Positions 1 to 4,892 of a DNA stretch of 7,112 nucleotides are shown here, in pieces. Position 1 is the stretch's first letter. Each line of letters starts with the position of its first letter. A program made the translations under genes and the position numbers. Below the pieces are notes generated by a model, which was not told where the DNA came from, ran no database searches, and saw only the letters and a program-made list of their open reading frames with translations. Source of the DNA: Spirochaetaceae bacterium (GTDB taxonomy: Bacteria; Spirochaetota; Spirochaetia; Treponematales; Breznakiellaceae); contig JAITNO010000112.1 in NCBI GenBank assembly GCA_031290405.1, forward strand, positions 1 through 7,112, read 5' to 3'.

Positions 1-16
1 GCGGGGCGCCCCCAGC

Positions 17-1645
17 CTAGCCCCGCGCCTTCACCGCAGCCACAAACGCCGTGAACAGCGGGTGCGGAGCAATCGGCTTGGAGCCGAACTCCGGGTGGAA
101 CTGCACGCCGACTCCCCAAGGATGGTCCGGCCACTCCACGCATTCCACCAAACTGCCGTCCGCCGTAAAGGCCCCCAGAATAAGCCCCGAAGCAGTCATC
201 TCCTCCCGATAGCGGTTGGCAAACTCATAGCGGTGGCGGTGGCGCTCCCACACGCGCCTCTGGCCGTAAGCGCTGTGGAGCTTTCCCCCCTCGCGCGCGA
301 CCGACTCGCTCTTCCCCAGACGCATCGTCGCCCCGTACATCCCCGCCCTCATCGCCTCCGCCTGGTCGGCCAGCAGACTGACGACGGGACGCGCCGTCCG
401 CTCGTTAAACTCCGTCGAATCCGCGTCAGCCCAGAGGAGCACATTGCGCGCCCACTCGATTACCATTACCTGCATCCCCAGGCAGATCCCAAAGCAGGGA
501 ACGCCCGCGACGCGCGCCCAGGCGACGGCCTTGACCATGCCGCCTATGCCCCGGTCGCCGAAGCCGCCGGGCACGAGGATCCCGTCGACGGGGTGAGAGC
601 CGGCCGGCCCCAGAACGGCCTCTCCGTCGCCGGCCGCCTCCAGCAACGCCGAGTCGACCTTGACCAACTCCACCTCGACGCCGCAGGCGAGGGAGGCGTG
701 GAACAAGGCCTCGTAGACGGACTTGTAGGCGTCGTGGAGCCCCATGTACTTGCCTACGATGCCGATGCGCGCCACACCCCGCCTGCCGTGGAACTGCCTC
801 ATCATCAGCCGCCAAGGCTCCAGGTCCGTGTGCCTGATGGCGACGCCCATCTTCTCAAGGGCCACCTGATCGAGGCCCTGTTCGGCAAAAATCAACGGCA
901 GCTCGTACGTCGTCGTCTTCACGTCGAACGAAACGAAGACCGCCCTCAGCTCGACGTTGGTAAAACTCGAAATCTTTTCCCGCGTCGCCCGGTCCAGCAT
1001 CACCGGCGCGCGGCAGATGAGGAGGTCCGGCTGAATTCCCTGCTCCTGCATCGCCTTGACCGAATGCTGAGTCGGCTTCGTCTTGAGCTCGCACTGAGCG
1101 ACTTCGGGAATCAGCGTCAAGTGAACGGAAAGCGCGTTCGCCCTCCCCTGCTCATTGATCATCTGCCGGGCCGCCTCGAGGAAGGGAATCGACTCGATGT
1201 CGCCCACCGTCCCCCCAATCTCGACAATCGCCACATCCGTGTCGGCGTCCTCCTCCGCCACCGCCATAATGCGCCGCTTAATCTCGTCGGTAATATGAGG
1301 AATCACCTGAATCGTCTGCCCCAGGAAAAGCCCCTCGCGCTCCTTGCGGATGACGCTTTCGTATATCTGCCCCGTTGTAATGGAAGACGCGCGAGAGAGG
1401 GCGCTCTTCGTAAAGCGCGCGTAGTTCCCCAGGTCAAGGTCCGTCTCCGCCCCGTCGTCCGTCACATACACTTCGCCGTGTTGGTAAGGGTTCATCGTCC
1501 CCGCGTCAACGTTGATGTACGGGTCGCACTTCACCATGCGGACGTTGAGGCCGCGCCCCTCAAGCAACGCCCCCAGCGACGAAGCCGCCACACCCTTCCC
1601 CAAACTCGAGCACACGCCGCCTGACACAAAAATAAACTTCTTCAT
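17..1645 (-). CDS. pyrG: CTP synthase (glutamine-hydrolysing)
   Basis: Makes CTP from UTP, ATP and glutamine, the last step of de novo pyrimidine nucleotide synthesis, in the cytosol. The 542-residue product matches the usual length of about 545. The N-terminal amidoligase domain (about 1-265) starts with MKKFIFVSGG and carries the P-loop SSLGKG (13-18), the DDGAETDLDLG stretch (63-73) and VEIGGTVGDIES (141-152). The C-terminal class I glutamine amidotransferase domain has the oxyanion region PGGFGDRG (359-366), the nucleophile Cys388 in FGICLG, and the His517/Glu519 pair in QFHPEF. All key residues are present, so it should be active. The ATG at 1645 was chosen because it gives the family N-terminus. 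The frame stays open upstream, but that part runs into the tmRNA and has no family similarity. No Shine-Dalgarno site precedes either this ATG or the nearby in-frame ATG at 1660. It is divergent from ssrA. Confidence 0.98.
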   Translation of the reverse strand: MKKFIFVSGGVCSSLGKGVAASSLGALLEGRGLNVRMVKCDPYINVDAGTMNPYQHGEVYVTDDGAETDLDLGNYARFTKSALSRASSITTGQIYESVIRKEREGLFLGQTIQVIPHITDEIKRRIMAVAEEDADTDVAIVEIGGTVGDIESIPFLEAARQMINEQGRANALSVHLTLIPEVAQCELKTKPTQHSVKAMQEQGIQPDLLICRAPVMLDRATREKISSFTNVELRAVFVSFDVKTTTYELPLIFAEQGLDQVALEKMGVAIRHTDLEPWRLMMRQFHGRRGVARIGIVGKYMGLHDAYKSVYEALFHASLACGVEVELVKVDSALLEAAGDGEAVLGPAGSHPVDGILVPGGFGDRGIGGMVKAVAWARVAGVPCFGICLGMQVMVIEWARNVLLWADADSTEFNERTARPVVSLLADQAEAMRAGMYGATMRLGKSESVAREGGKLHSAYGQRRVWERHRHRYEFANRYREEMTASGLILGAFTADGSLVECVEWPDHPWGVGVQFHPEFGSKPIAPHPLFTAFVAAVKARG

Positions 1646-1655
1646 GATGGAGCCC

Positions 1656-1661
1656 ATCATA
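1656..1661 (-). promoter_or_regulatory. possible -10 element for pyrG
   Basis: TATGAT on the minus strand ends 10 nt before the pyrG ATG. No -35 box is visible at the usual distance, where the sequence is C-rich. If used, the transcript would have almost no leader, which would fit the lack of a Shine-Dalgarno site. Low confidence: the element also overlaps the in-frame ATG at 1660. Confidence 0.25.
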
Positions 1662-1702
1662 GCGCAGACAAGGGGGGAGGGGGAGCCCCCCCGCTGTGAG
1701 GC

Positions 1703-1727
1703 GCCCTGCTCTTGGTTTGGGCAGGGC
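1703..1727. repeat. GC-rich dyad next to the ssrA -35 box
   Basis: A perfect 7-bp inverted repeat, GCCCTGC (1703-1709) and GCAGGGC (1721-1727), has an 11-nt centre. Its right arm abuts the TTGACA at 1728. It could be an operator between divergent pyrG and ssrA, or a hairpin in a longer pyrG leader. Just to its left is a run of G and C tracts (about 1671-1692). No regulator can be named. Confidence 0.4.
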
Positions 1728-1756
1728 TTGACAAAACCGCAATTTCCCCCGATGCT
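1728..1756 (+). promoter_or_regulatory. candidate sigma70 promoter of ssrA
   Basis: A perfect TTGACA -35 box (1728-1733) is followed after 17 bp by GATGCT (1751-1756), a weak -10 with three matches to TATAAT. Transcription would start near 1763, leaving a short precursor that RNase P would trim to the mature tmRNA 5' end at 1776. The -35 is convincing; the -10 is not. Confidence 0.45.
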
Positions 1757-1775
1757 GTTCAAACGATGTGTATCA

Positions 1776-2121
1776 GGGGGTGCACCGGTTTCGACTGGTA
1801 CGGTTCGGGGTGCAGGTTGCAGGTGGAGCGTCGATCTCCTAACATTCGACAAAACTTATAATTGCCAGAAACGACAATTACAGCTACGCCTTAGCGGCAT
1901 AACTGCGTGGAACCGTCCCGCCGCCTTGAGGGACGACTTCCGCGTTGCAATCAAGGCTGGTTGCGCGGCGGCTTTCGGACGCTGCGCGACAAGATTTCCC
2001 GAAATACGGACGGGCCGCACGCTGTGCAGCCAAGTCTGTCCCGACAATGCAATGCACAGCTAAACCTGTAGACGCCTGCGCGCCGCGTATTAGGACGCGA
2101 GTTCAACTCTCGCCACCTCCA
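1776..2121 (+). ncRNA. ssrA: transfer-messenger RNA (tmRNA)
   Basis: Rescues stalled ribosomes by trans-translation together with SmpB. The one-piece RNA is about 346 nt. Its 5' end GGGGGTG (1776-1782) pairs with CACCTCC (2114-2120) as a 7-bp acceptor stem, including the G3-U pair that alanyl-tRNA synthetase recognises. The conserved TTTCGACTGG follows the 5' arm. The T-arm GCGAGTTCAACTCTCGC precedes the 3' end, with A2121 as discriminator. CCA is not encoded (AGC follows). The tag frame is read from the resume codon GCC at 1864, which is preceded by TAATT (compare TAGTC in E. coli), to TAA at 1900-1902. This gives ARNDNYSYALAA, ending in the expected ALAA degradation signal. The first codon is set by analogy, so the tag start is less certain than its end. 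Confidence 0.97.
1864..1902 (+). other. tmRNA proteolysis-tag reading frame
   Basis: Twelve codons and a TAA stop inside the tmRNA encode ARNDNYSYALAA. The A at position -4 of the resume codon, important in E. coli, is kept. The C-terminal ALAA should direct tagged proteins to ClpXP-type proteases. An Arg at the second codon makes the tag longer and more basic than the E. coli ANDENYALAA. Confidence 0.85.
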
Positions 2122-2125
2122 AGCA

Positions 2126-2155
2126 TTGACGCTTTGGGCGTTTGTCGTTTAAGAT
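2126..2155 (+). promoter_or_regulatory. candidate promoter of rpsP
   Basis: TTGACG (2126-2131, five of six matches) and TAAGAT (2150-2155, four of six) are 18 bp apart, just after the tmRNA 3' end. The predicted start near 2162 would leave a short leader before the Shine-Dalgarno site at 2171. Read-through from ssrA is the alternative, since no clear terminator separates the two. Confidence 0.45.
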
Positions 2156-2170
2156 GAGTTTTAGCGTATC

Positions 2171-2176
2171 AGGAGG
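2171..2176 (+). promoter_or_regulatory. rpsP ribosome binding site
   Basis: A consensus AGGAGG lies 4 nt before the ATG at 2181. It decides this start over the upstream in-frame TTG at 2142 and ATG at 2154, neither of which has such a site. Confidence 0.85.
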
Positions 2177-2180
2177 ATTT

Positions 2181-2447
2181 ATGAGCGCAAGAATTAGATT
2201 GAAAAGATTCGGTACGAAAAAAAGGCCGTTTTACCGGATTGTTGTTATGGATAGGCGCGAGCCTAGAGACGGCAGGACCATCGAAGAGTTGGGTTTTTAT
2301 CATCCTATTGAGGTTGAAGGGAAACAGATTTCTTTCGACGTGGAAAAAGCAAAGGCTTGGCTGAATAAAGGCGCCGAGCCGAGCGACACGGTTCGGAGAA
2401 TTTTCAATAAGAAGGGTTTAACTGTTGGCAAATCTGCGGAAGCGTAA
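2181..2447 (+). CDS. rpsP: 30S ribosomal protein S16
   Basis: A small-subunit ribosomal protein that binds 16S rRNA and helps 30S assembly. The 88-residue product is of typical length (about 80-90). It has the diagnostic N-terminus MSARIRLKRFGTKKRPFYRI, then DRREPRDGRTIEELGFY (37-53) and the lysine-rich end with WLNKGAEPSDTVRRIF. The start is fixed by a strong AGGAGG site. It is the first gene of a plus-strand cluster and is followed 94 bp later by khpA, its common neighbour. A long hairpin in that gap may separate expression of the two genes. Confidence 0.98.
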   Translation: MSARIRLKRFGTKKRPFYRIVVMDRREPRDGRTIEELGFYHPIEVEGKQISFDVEKAKAWLNKGAEPSDTVRRIFNKKGLTVGKSAEA

Positions 2448-2452
2448 GGGAA

Positions 2453-2507
2453 CGCCGATGTAACGACCGCGCGAACGATGCGTGGTGTGCGGTTCATTAA
2501 ATCGGCG
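2453..2507 (+). repeat. long imperfect hairpin between rpsP and khpA
   Basis: CGCCGAT (2453-2459) pairs perfectly with ATCGGCG (2501-2507). Inside it, TAA (2461-2463) pairs with TTA (2497-2499), and GACCGC (2465-2470) pairs with GCGGTT (2489-2494, one G-U). This gives about 16 pairs with small internal loops. CTTTCTT follows, a poor T-run. It could act as an attenuator, a partial terminator or an mRNA-stabilising structure that sets the ratio of S16 to KhpA. The structure is seen directly; the role is inferred. Confidence 0.5.
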
Positions 2508-2528
2508 CTTTCTTGGGGTTTCGCTAAA

Positions 2529-2534
2529 AAGGAG
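2529..2534 (+). promoter_or_regulatory. khpA ribosome binding site
   Basis: AAGGAG lies 7 nt before the ATG at 2542. It selects this start over the longer in-frame ATG/GTG positions upstream, which would place translation inside the hairpin. Confidence 0.8.
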
Positions 2535-2541
2535 TGGGTTT

Positions 2542-2775
2542 ATGGAAAAAGACCTTATTGAGTATATCGCGAAGTCGCTTGTCGACGATCCGAGCAGCGT
2601 TCAGGTGAGTGTCGTCGATGGCGAAAAATCGATTATTTTGGAGCTGAAGGTTGCCACCGCAGACATCGGCAAGGTGATTGGCAAGCACGGCAGAATCGCG
2701 AAGGCCATCAGGATTGTCCTGCAAGCCGCGACGGCAAAATCCGGCAAGCGGACGGTCCTTGAAATCCTGGACTAG
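2542..2775 (+). CDS. khpA: KH-domain RNA-binding protein KhpA
   Basis: A small cytosolic RNA-binding protein of the KhpA/YlqC family. In Gram-positive bacteria it acts with KhpB (Jag) and affects cell elongation and division through bound RNAs. The 77-residue product is full length and is essentially one KH domain. The GxxG loop is GKHG (47-50) within IGKVIGKHGRIAKAIR, and it is flanked by LIEYIAKSLVDDP at the N-terminus and an AKSGKRTVLEILD end. The GxxG residues needed for nucleic acid binding are intact. It normally sits between rpsP and rimM-trmD. Here it is followed by a tRNA and rpe, so the cluster has been rearranged. Confidence 0.95.
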   Translation: MEKDLIEYIAKSLVDDPSSVQVSVVDGEKSIILELKVATADIGKVIGKHGRIAKAIRIVLQAATAKSGKRTVLEILD

Positions 2776-2793
2776 GACGCTTTTCAGGCGTCC
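2775..2793 (+). terminator. hairpin after khpA, weak terminator candidate
   Basis: GGACGC (2775-2780) and GCGTCC (2788-2793) form a 6-bp stem with a 7-nt loop right at the khpA stop codon. A T-run is lacking (GGTTCGCATTT follows), so efficient termination is doubtful. It may instead protect or delimit the khpA message ahead of the tRNA. Confidence 0.3.
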
Positions 2794-2841
2794 GGTTCGC
2801 ATTTGGGATGCAACCACGGCGGGTTTTCGCGAGAGTATGTT

Positions 2842-2915
2842 GCGCCCGTAGTTCAACTGGATAGAATCCCGGCCTTCGAAGCCGGTTGTTGCAGGTTCGA
2901 GCCCTGTCGGACGCA
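2842..2915 (+). tRNA. tRNA-Arg (anticodon UCG)
   Basis: Decodes CGA and probably other CGN arginine codons. The full cloverleaf is visible. The acceptor arms are 2842-2848 and 2908-2914, and the D-arm is GTTC/GAAT with loop AACTGGATA. The anticodon stem is CCGGC/GCCGG with loop CTTCGAA (anticodon TCG at 2876-2878). The variable region is 5 nt, and the T-arm is GCAGG/CCTGT with loop TTCGAGC. The discriminator is A2915. CCA is not encoded. The acceptor stem has one C-A mismatch, position 4 (C2845) against position 69 (A2911). No separate promoter is clear, so it is probably cotranscribed with khpA and rpe. Confidence 0.95.
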
Positions 2916-2925
2916 TAAACAAAGT

Positions 2926-3642
2926 ATGATGTGCATTGTCGCTCCTTCAATTTTAAGCGCGGATTTTTCGAATATGGGGGACGCTGTCCGCCAAATAGAA
3001 ACGTCCGGCGCGGATTGGGTTCATGTCGATGTGATGGACGGGCGTTTTGTTCCGGCTATTACATTTGGGCCCAAGATGGTCGGCGATTTGCGCGCGTTCA
3101 CAAAACTTCCCTTTGACGTTCATCTTATGATTGTGGAGCCGGAAAAGCACATTGCAGCTTTTGCGGCCGCAGGCGCGGATTGCATCACGTTTCATGCCGA
3201 AGCCGTAACGCACCAGCACCGCCTGGCCCAGCAGATCCGCGACATGGGGAAGAAGTGCGGCATCAGCATAGTGCCTTCGACGTCGGTTTCATGCATTGAT
3301 TGCATGCTGCAATTTGTCGACCTTGTTTTGGTTATGACGGTGAACCCCGGCGCGGGCGGACAGAAGATCATCGAAGCTTGTTTTGAAAAGACGGCAACGC
3401 TCGTTAGGCTTCGCGAGGAGCGGGGTTTGAGTTTTTTAATCTCCGTTGACGGCGGCGTTAACGAAGAAACCGCCGCCGCCGCTTGTCGGGCGGGCGCGGA
3501 CGTTCTTATCGCCGGCTCGGCTTTCTTCAACGCGAAGGATAAGAGGGCCTTTGTGCACACATTAAAGGGCGCGTCTAAGGACACGCCGATTGATGAGGGG
3601 CGGGCGCGATTGCCGCGCATGAGTTATGAGGCGCGTCCTTAG
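2926..3642 (+). CDS. rpe: ribulose-phosphate 3-epimerase
   Basis: Interconverts D-ribulose 5-phosphate and D-xylulose 5-phosphate in the non-oxidative pentose phosphate pathway (TIM barrel, metal dependent). The N-terminal motif APSILSADFS (6-15) is typical. The metal/catalytic set is visible: His33 and Asp35 in HVDVMDGRFVP, His66 in DVHLMIVEP, and Asp175 in SVDGGV. The phosphate-binding region includes MTVNPGAGGQ (137-146), where Ala replaces the common Phe. The product is 238 residues against about 220 usually; the excess is a charged C-terminal tail from about residue 215. Two adjacent ATGs (2926, 2929) can start it. Neither has a Shine-Dalgarno site, and the first lies only 10 nt after the tRNA, so tRNA processing would leave a nearly leaderless message. 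Confidence 0.95.
   Translation: MMCIVAPSILSADFSNMGDAVRQIETSGADWVHVDVMDGRFVPAITFGPKMVGDLRAFTKLPFDVHLMIVEPEKHIAAFAAAGADCITFHAEAVTHQHRLAQQIRDMGKKCGISIVPSTSVSCIDCMLQFVDLVLVMTVNPGAGGQKIIEACFEKTATLVRLREERGLSFLISVDGGVNEETAAAACRAGADVLIAGSAFFNAKDKRAFVHTLKGASKDTPIDEGRARLPRMSYEARP
3576..3641. repeat. inverted repeat over the 3' end of rpe
   Basis: TAAGGACACGCC (3576-3587) and GGCGCGTCCTTA (3630-3641) match as inverted arms in 11 of 12 positions, with 42 bp between them. The pair encloses exactly the C-terminal tail that exceeds the usual length of the epimerase. It may be an mRNA 3' structure or a small palindromic insertion that extended the gene. Confidence 0.45.
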
Positions 3643-3643
3643 C

Positions 3644-3773
3644 GGGGGCCCTGTCAACACGCACTGGAAATGTTCTCTTCGTTCCGGGTGGGGTTTAACG
3701 CCCCGCCCTGGGAGCGTTTGGACTATGGCAATGCTCGCCCCGGCATGGCGGCAAGTTCCACAGGTTCCTTTTT
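3644..3773 (+). ncRNA. putative structured RNA, unknown family
   Basis: The gap after rpe can fold into one closed RNA. The closing stem pairs 3646-3654 (GGGCCCTGT) with 3760-3768 (ACAGGTTCC), with one mismatch and one G-U. It is continued by AAC (3656-3658) with GTT (3755-3757). Inside is a strong hairpin: 3680-3685 with 3711-3716, and GGGTGGGG (3686-3693) with CCCCGCCC (3701-3708), 14 pairs and a 2-nt bulge. A second hairpin pairs 3732-3739 with 3747-3753. Five T residues (3769-3773) follow the closing stem, as at an intrinsic terminator. A closing stem, an open region with a side hairpin and an inner stem recall 6S RNA in outline, but the inner stem is short and no sequence motif supports that. 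It lacks the SRP RNA and RNase P signatures. It may be a small RNA or only the rpe 3' UTR with a terminator. Confidence 0.35.
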
Positions 3774-3783
3774 GTGGTATGAT
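3758..3783 (+). promoter_or_regulatory. extended -10 promoter of the DapF-like gene, with dyad
   Basis: TATGAT (3778-3783) is preceded by TGG, giving an extended -10 (TGn). The -35 position (GTTCCA, 3755-3760) matches weakly. A CCACA/TGTGG inverted repeat (3758-3762, 3773-3777) ends directly at the -10 and could be an operator. It also competes with the closing stem of the putative RNA. Transcription would start near 3790, about 40 nt before the gene. Confidence 0.45.
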
Positions 3784-3829
3784 GGGGGGGCGGGTGCGGC
3801 GGCGCGGGTGCGCGAAGAGAAGGATTGTT

Positions 3830-4708
3830 ATGAATGGCGAAAGGAAGGCGATGAATGGAGGGGCCGTGGGACGGGTCAAAAAATTGATTGTGGCGAATCC
3901 GGCGGGGAACATCACGGCGTTTGTCTTGAACGCGGAGGATTTGACGGGGGAGGAGCGTCGGGAGCTTGCGGCGGCTGTGCTTGCGCGGGAGGATCTTGGC
4001 GTCCAGCAGCTTGGGTTTGTCCGAGGGCCTCGGAGGCGGGACGGGCTCTGGCGGCTTGACATGGCGGGTGGGGAGTTTTGCGGCAATGCGGCGCGGGCGT
4101 TTGGCTTTTACGTGGCGTGTCGGGATTGTTTGCACGGCTCCTCCAGGGTTGCCGTCGAGATGAGCGGCTCCGCGGCGCCGCTTGTCGTTGAATGCACTAT
4201 TGAAGAGAACCGTATGTGGTCGGGGGGGGAGTCGAAGGGTTTTAGTTCGGCGGCGATGCCTCTTCCCCAACGGCGTCGTCTCTTGGTGCGCGCGAATGGG
4301 GAGCCGGCGGCGCTCTATGCGTTCGAGGGGATATGCCATGTTGTTTCAGGCGATGTGACGCGGCGGGAGGAGGTTTTCGCGGAGCTTAAAACGCTTGCGG
4401 AGGCGGAAGTTGGCGCGGCGGATGCGTTTGGGGTTCTCTTCCACGACGGGGTGAGCGGTCTTGTAACGCCGCTTGTGTGGGTGAGGGCGCTTGATACGCT
4501 CGTCTATGAGTCGAGTTGCGGTTCGGGGGCGGCGGCGTTTGCCTGCGAATACTTTGCGACGCGGGAGGATGTTGAAGGGGGGCTATGGGTAAAGCAGCCG
4601 GGGGGTCTCTTGGGGGTGCAAATATTGAAGCTGAGGGGGGAAGTTGTCGCTCTTGTGTTGAAGGGCGCGGTTAGTCTTATGGAGTGGCCTGAGGCGCTCA
4701 AGTTTTAA
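3830..4708 (+). CDS. DapF-fold amino acid racemase/epimerase, CntK-like
   Basis: A 292-residue cofactor-independent epimerase of the diaminopimelate epimerase (DapF) fold, which uses two cysteines as acid and base. Both active-site motifs are visible: Cys84 in GGEFCGNAARAF and Cys230 in YESSCGSGAAAF, one in each half. They differ from true DapF (MCGNGxRC and ACGTGA). The usual DapF N-terminal GLGNDF region reads NPAGNITAFVL (23-33). That and the VKQPGGLLGV segment (254-263) resemble, from memory, the histidine racemase CntK of staphylopine synthesis more than DapF. No metallophore genes are nearby, so the substrate is open: histidine, another amino acid or diaminopimelate. The ATG at 3830 has AGAAGGA 5 nt upstream. 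The ATG at 3851, after AAGGAAGG, is a close alternative. The gene stands alone and converges on the radical SAM gene. Confidence 0.8.
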   Translation: MNGERKAMNGGAVGRVKKLIVANPAGNITAFVLNAEDLTGEERRELAAAVLAREDLGVQQLGFVRGPRRRDGLWRLDMAGGEFCGNAARAFGFYVACRDCLHGSSRVAVEMSGSAAPLVVECTIEENRMWSGGESKGFSSAAMPLPQRRRLLVRANGEPAALYAFEGICHVVSGDVTRREEVFAELKTLAEAEVGAADAFGVLFHDGVSGLVTPLVWVRALDTLVYESSCGSGAAAFACEYFATREDVEGGLWVKQPGGLLGVQILKLRGEVVALVLKGAVSLMEWPEALKF

Positions 4709-4723
4709 GGCGCGATGCGCCTT
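4707..4723. repeat. short GC hairpin after the DapF-like gene
   Basis: AAGGCGC (4707-4713) and GCGCCTT (4717-4723) form a 7-bp stem with a 3-nt loop, starting on the stop codon. There is no T-run on the plus side (CGTCGCC follows), so it is at best a weak terminator or a 3' end protector. Confidence 0.35.
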
Positions 4724-4767
4724 CGTCGCCTGAAGACTGAACGCTCAAGTCAGCGAATTCCGCCTCG

Positions 4768-4823
4768 TTGTCTCAAGACAAAGCCTTGTTGTCTGCAGAC
4801 AAAGCCGCGTTGTCTTGAGACAA
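4768..4823. repeat. array of three 14-bp palindromes, 21-bp period
   Basis: Three copies of TTGTCTnnAGACAA lie at 4768-4781, 4789-4802 and 4810-4823, exactly 21 bp apart. The central dinucleotides are CA, GC and TG. The middle copy is a perfect palindrome, and the outer two are reverse complements of each other, so the array is symmetric as a whole. The 7-bp linkers are AGCCTTG and AGCCGCG. The GTC core also appears in phase one period upstream (4749) and one downstream (4833), suggesting decayed units. A 21-bp step puts all palindromes on the same face of the helix, as in cooperative binding sites. It is also a multiple of three, so the array reads as heptads of RCLKTKP type in one frame. 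It lies between two convergent genes. Confidence 0.9.
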
Positions 4824-4853
4824 TGAGCCGCCGTCTCTGGGTTGGGGCCCTTG

Positions 4854-4888
4854 TGCTCTTCATTTTTTGCTCTTTGCTCTTTGCTCTC
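4854..4888. repeat. 7-bp period pyrimidine-rich repeat
   Basis: Five consecutive 7-bp units read TGCTCTT, CATTTTT, TGCTCTT, TGCTCTT and TGCTCTC. The tract ends 4 bp before the stop codon of the convergent radical SAM gene. On the plus strand it is T- and C-rich and could help terminate transcription of the DapF-like gene. It could also be a slippage-prone heptamer microsatellite. Confidence 0.8.
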
Positions 4889-4892
4889 TATG

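Noticed and set aside
62..1624. 520-codon open frame on the plus strand opposite pyrG
   Set aside because: Antisense shadow of a GC-rich gene, with Arg/His/Pro-rich composition and no recognisable domain.
1646..1661. GGGCTC after TATGAT upstream of pyrG, like the start of the B. subtilis pyrG leader used for CTP-sensitive reiterative transcription
   Set aside because: The GGG follows the -10 element directly, too close to be the transcription start, and no leader terminator fits before the ATG.
1646..1852. Upstream extension of the pyrG reading frame to 1852
   Set aside because: The extra 69 codons run antisense into the tmRNA and show no CTP synthase similarity; the family N-terminus begins at MKKFIFV.
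2128..2150. Intrinsic terminator after ssrA (ACGC/GCGT stem followed by T-rich sequence)
   Set aside because: The stem is only 4-5 bp with an interrupted T-run, and it overlaps the better supported rpsP promoter.
3644..3773. SRP 4.5S RNA or RNase P RNA in the rpe downstream gap
   Set aside because: The G-rich 5' end and closing stem look similar at first, but the SRP GGAAGGAAGCAG-type loop and the RNase P core motifs are absent.
4768..4823. CRISPR array
   Set aside because: The repeats are 14-bp palindromes with 7-bp near-identical linkers, far too short for repeats and spacers, and no cas genes are present.
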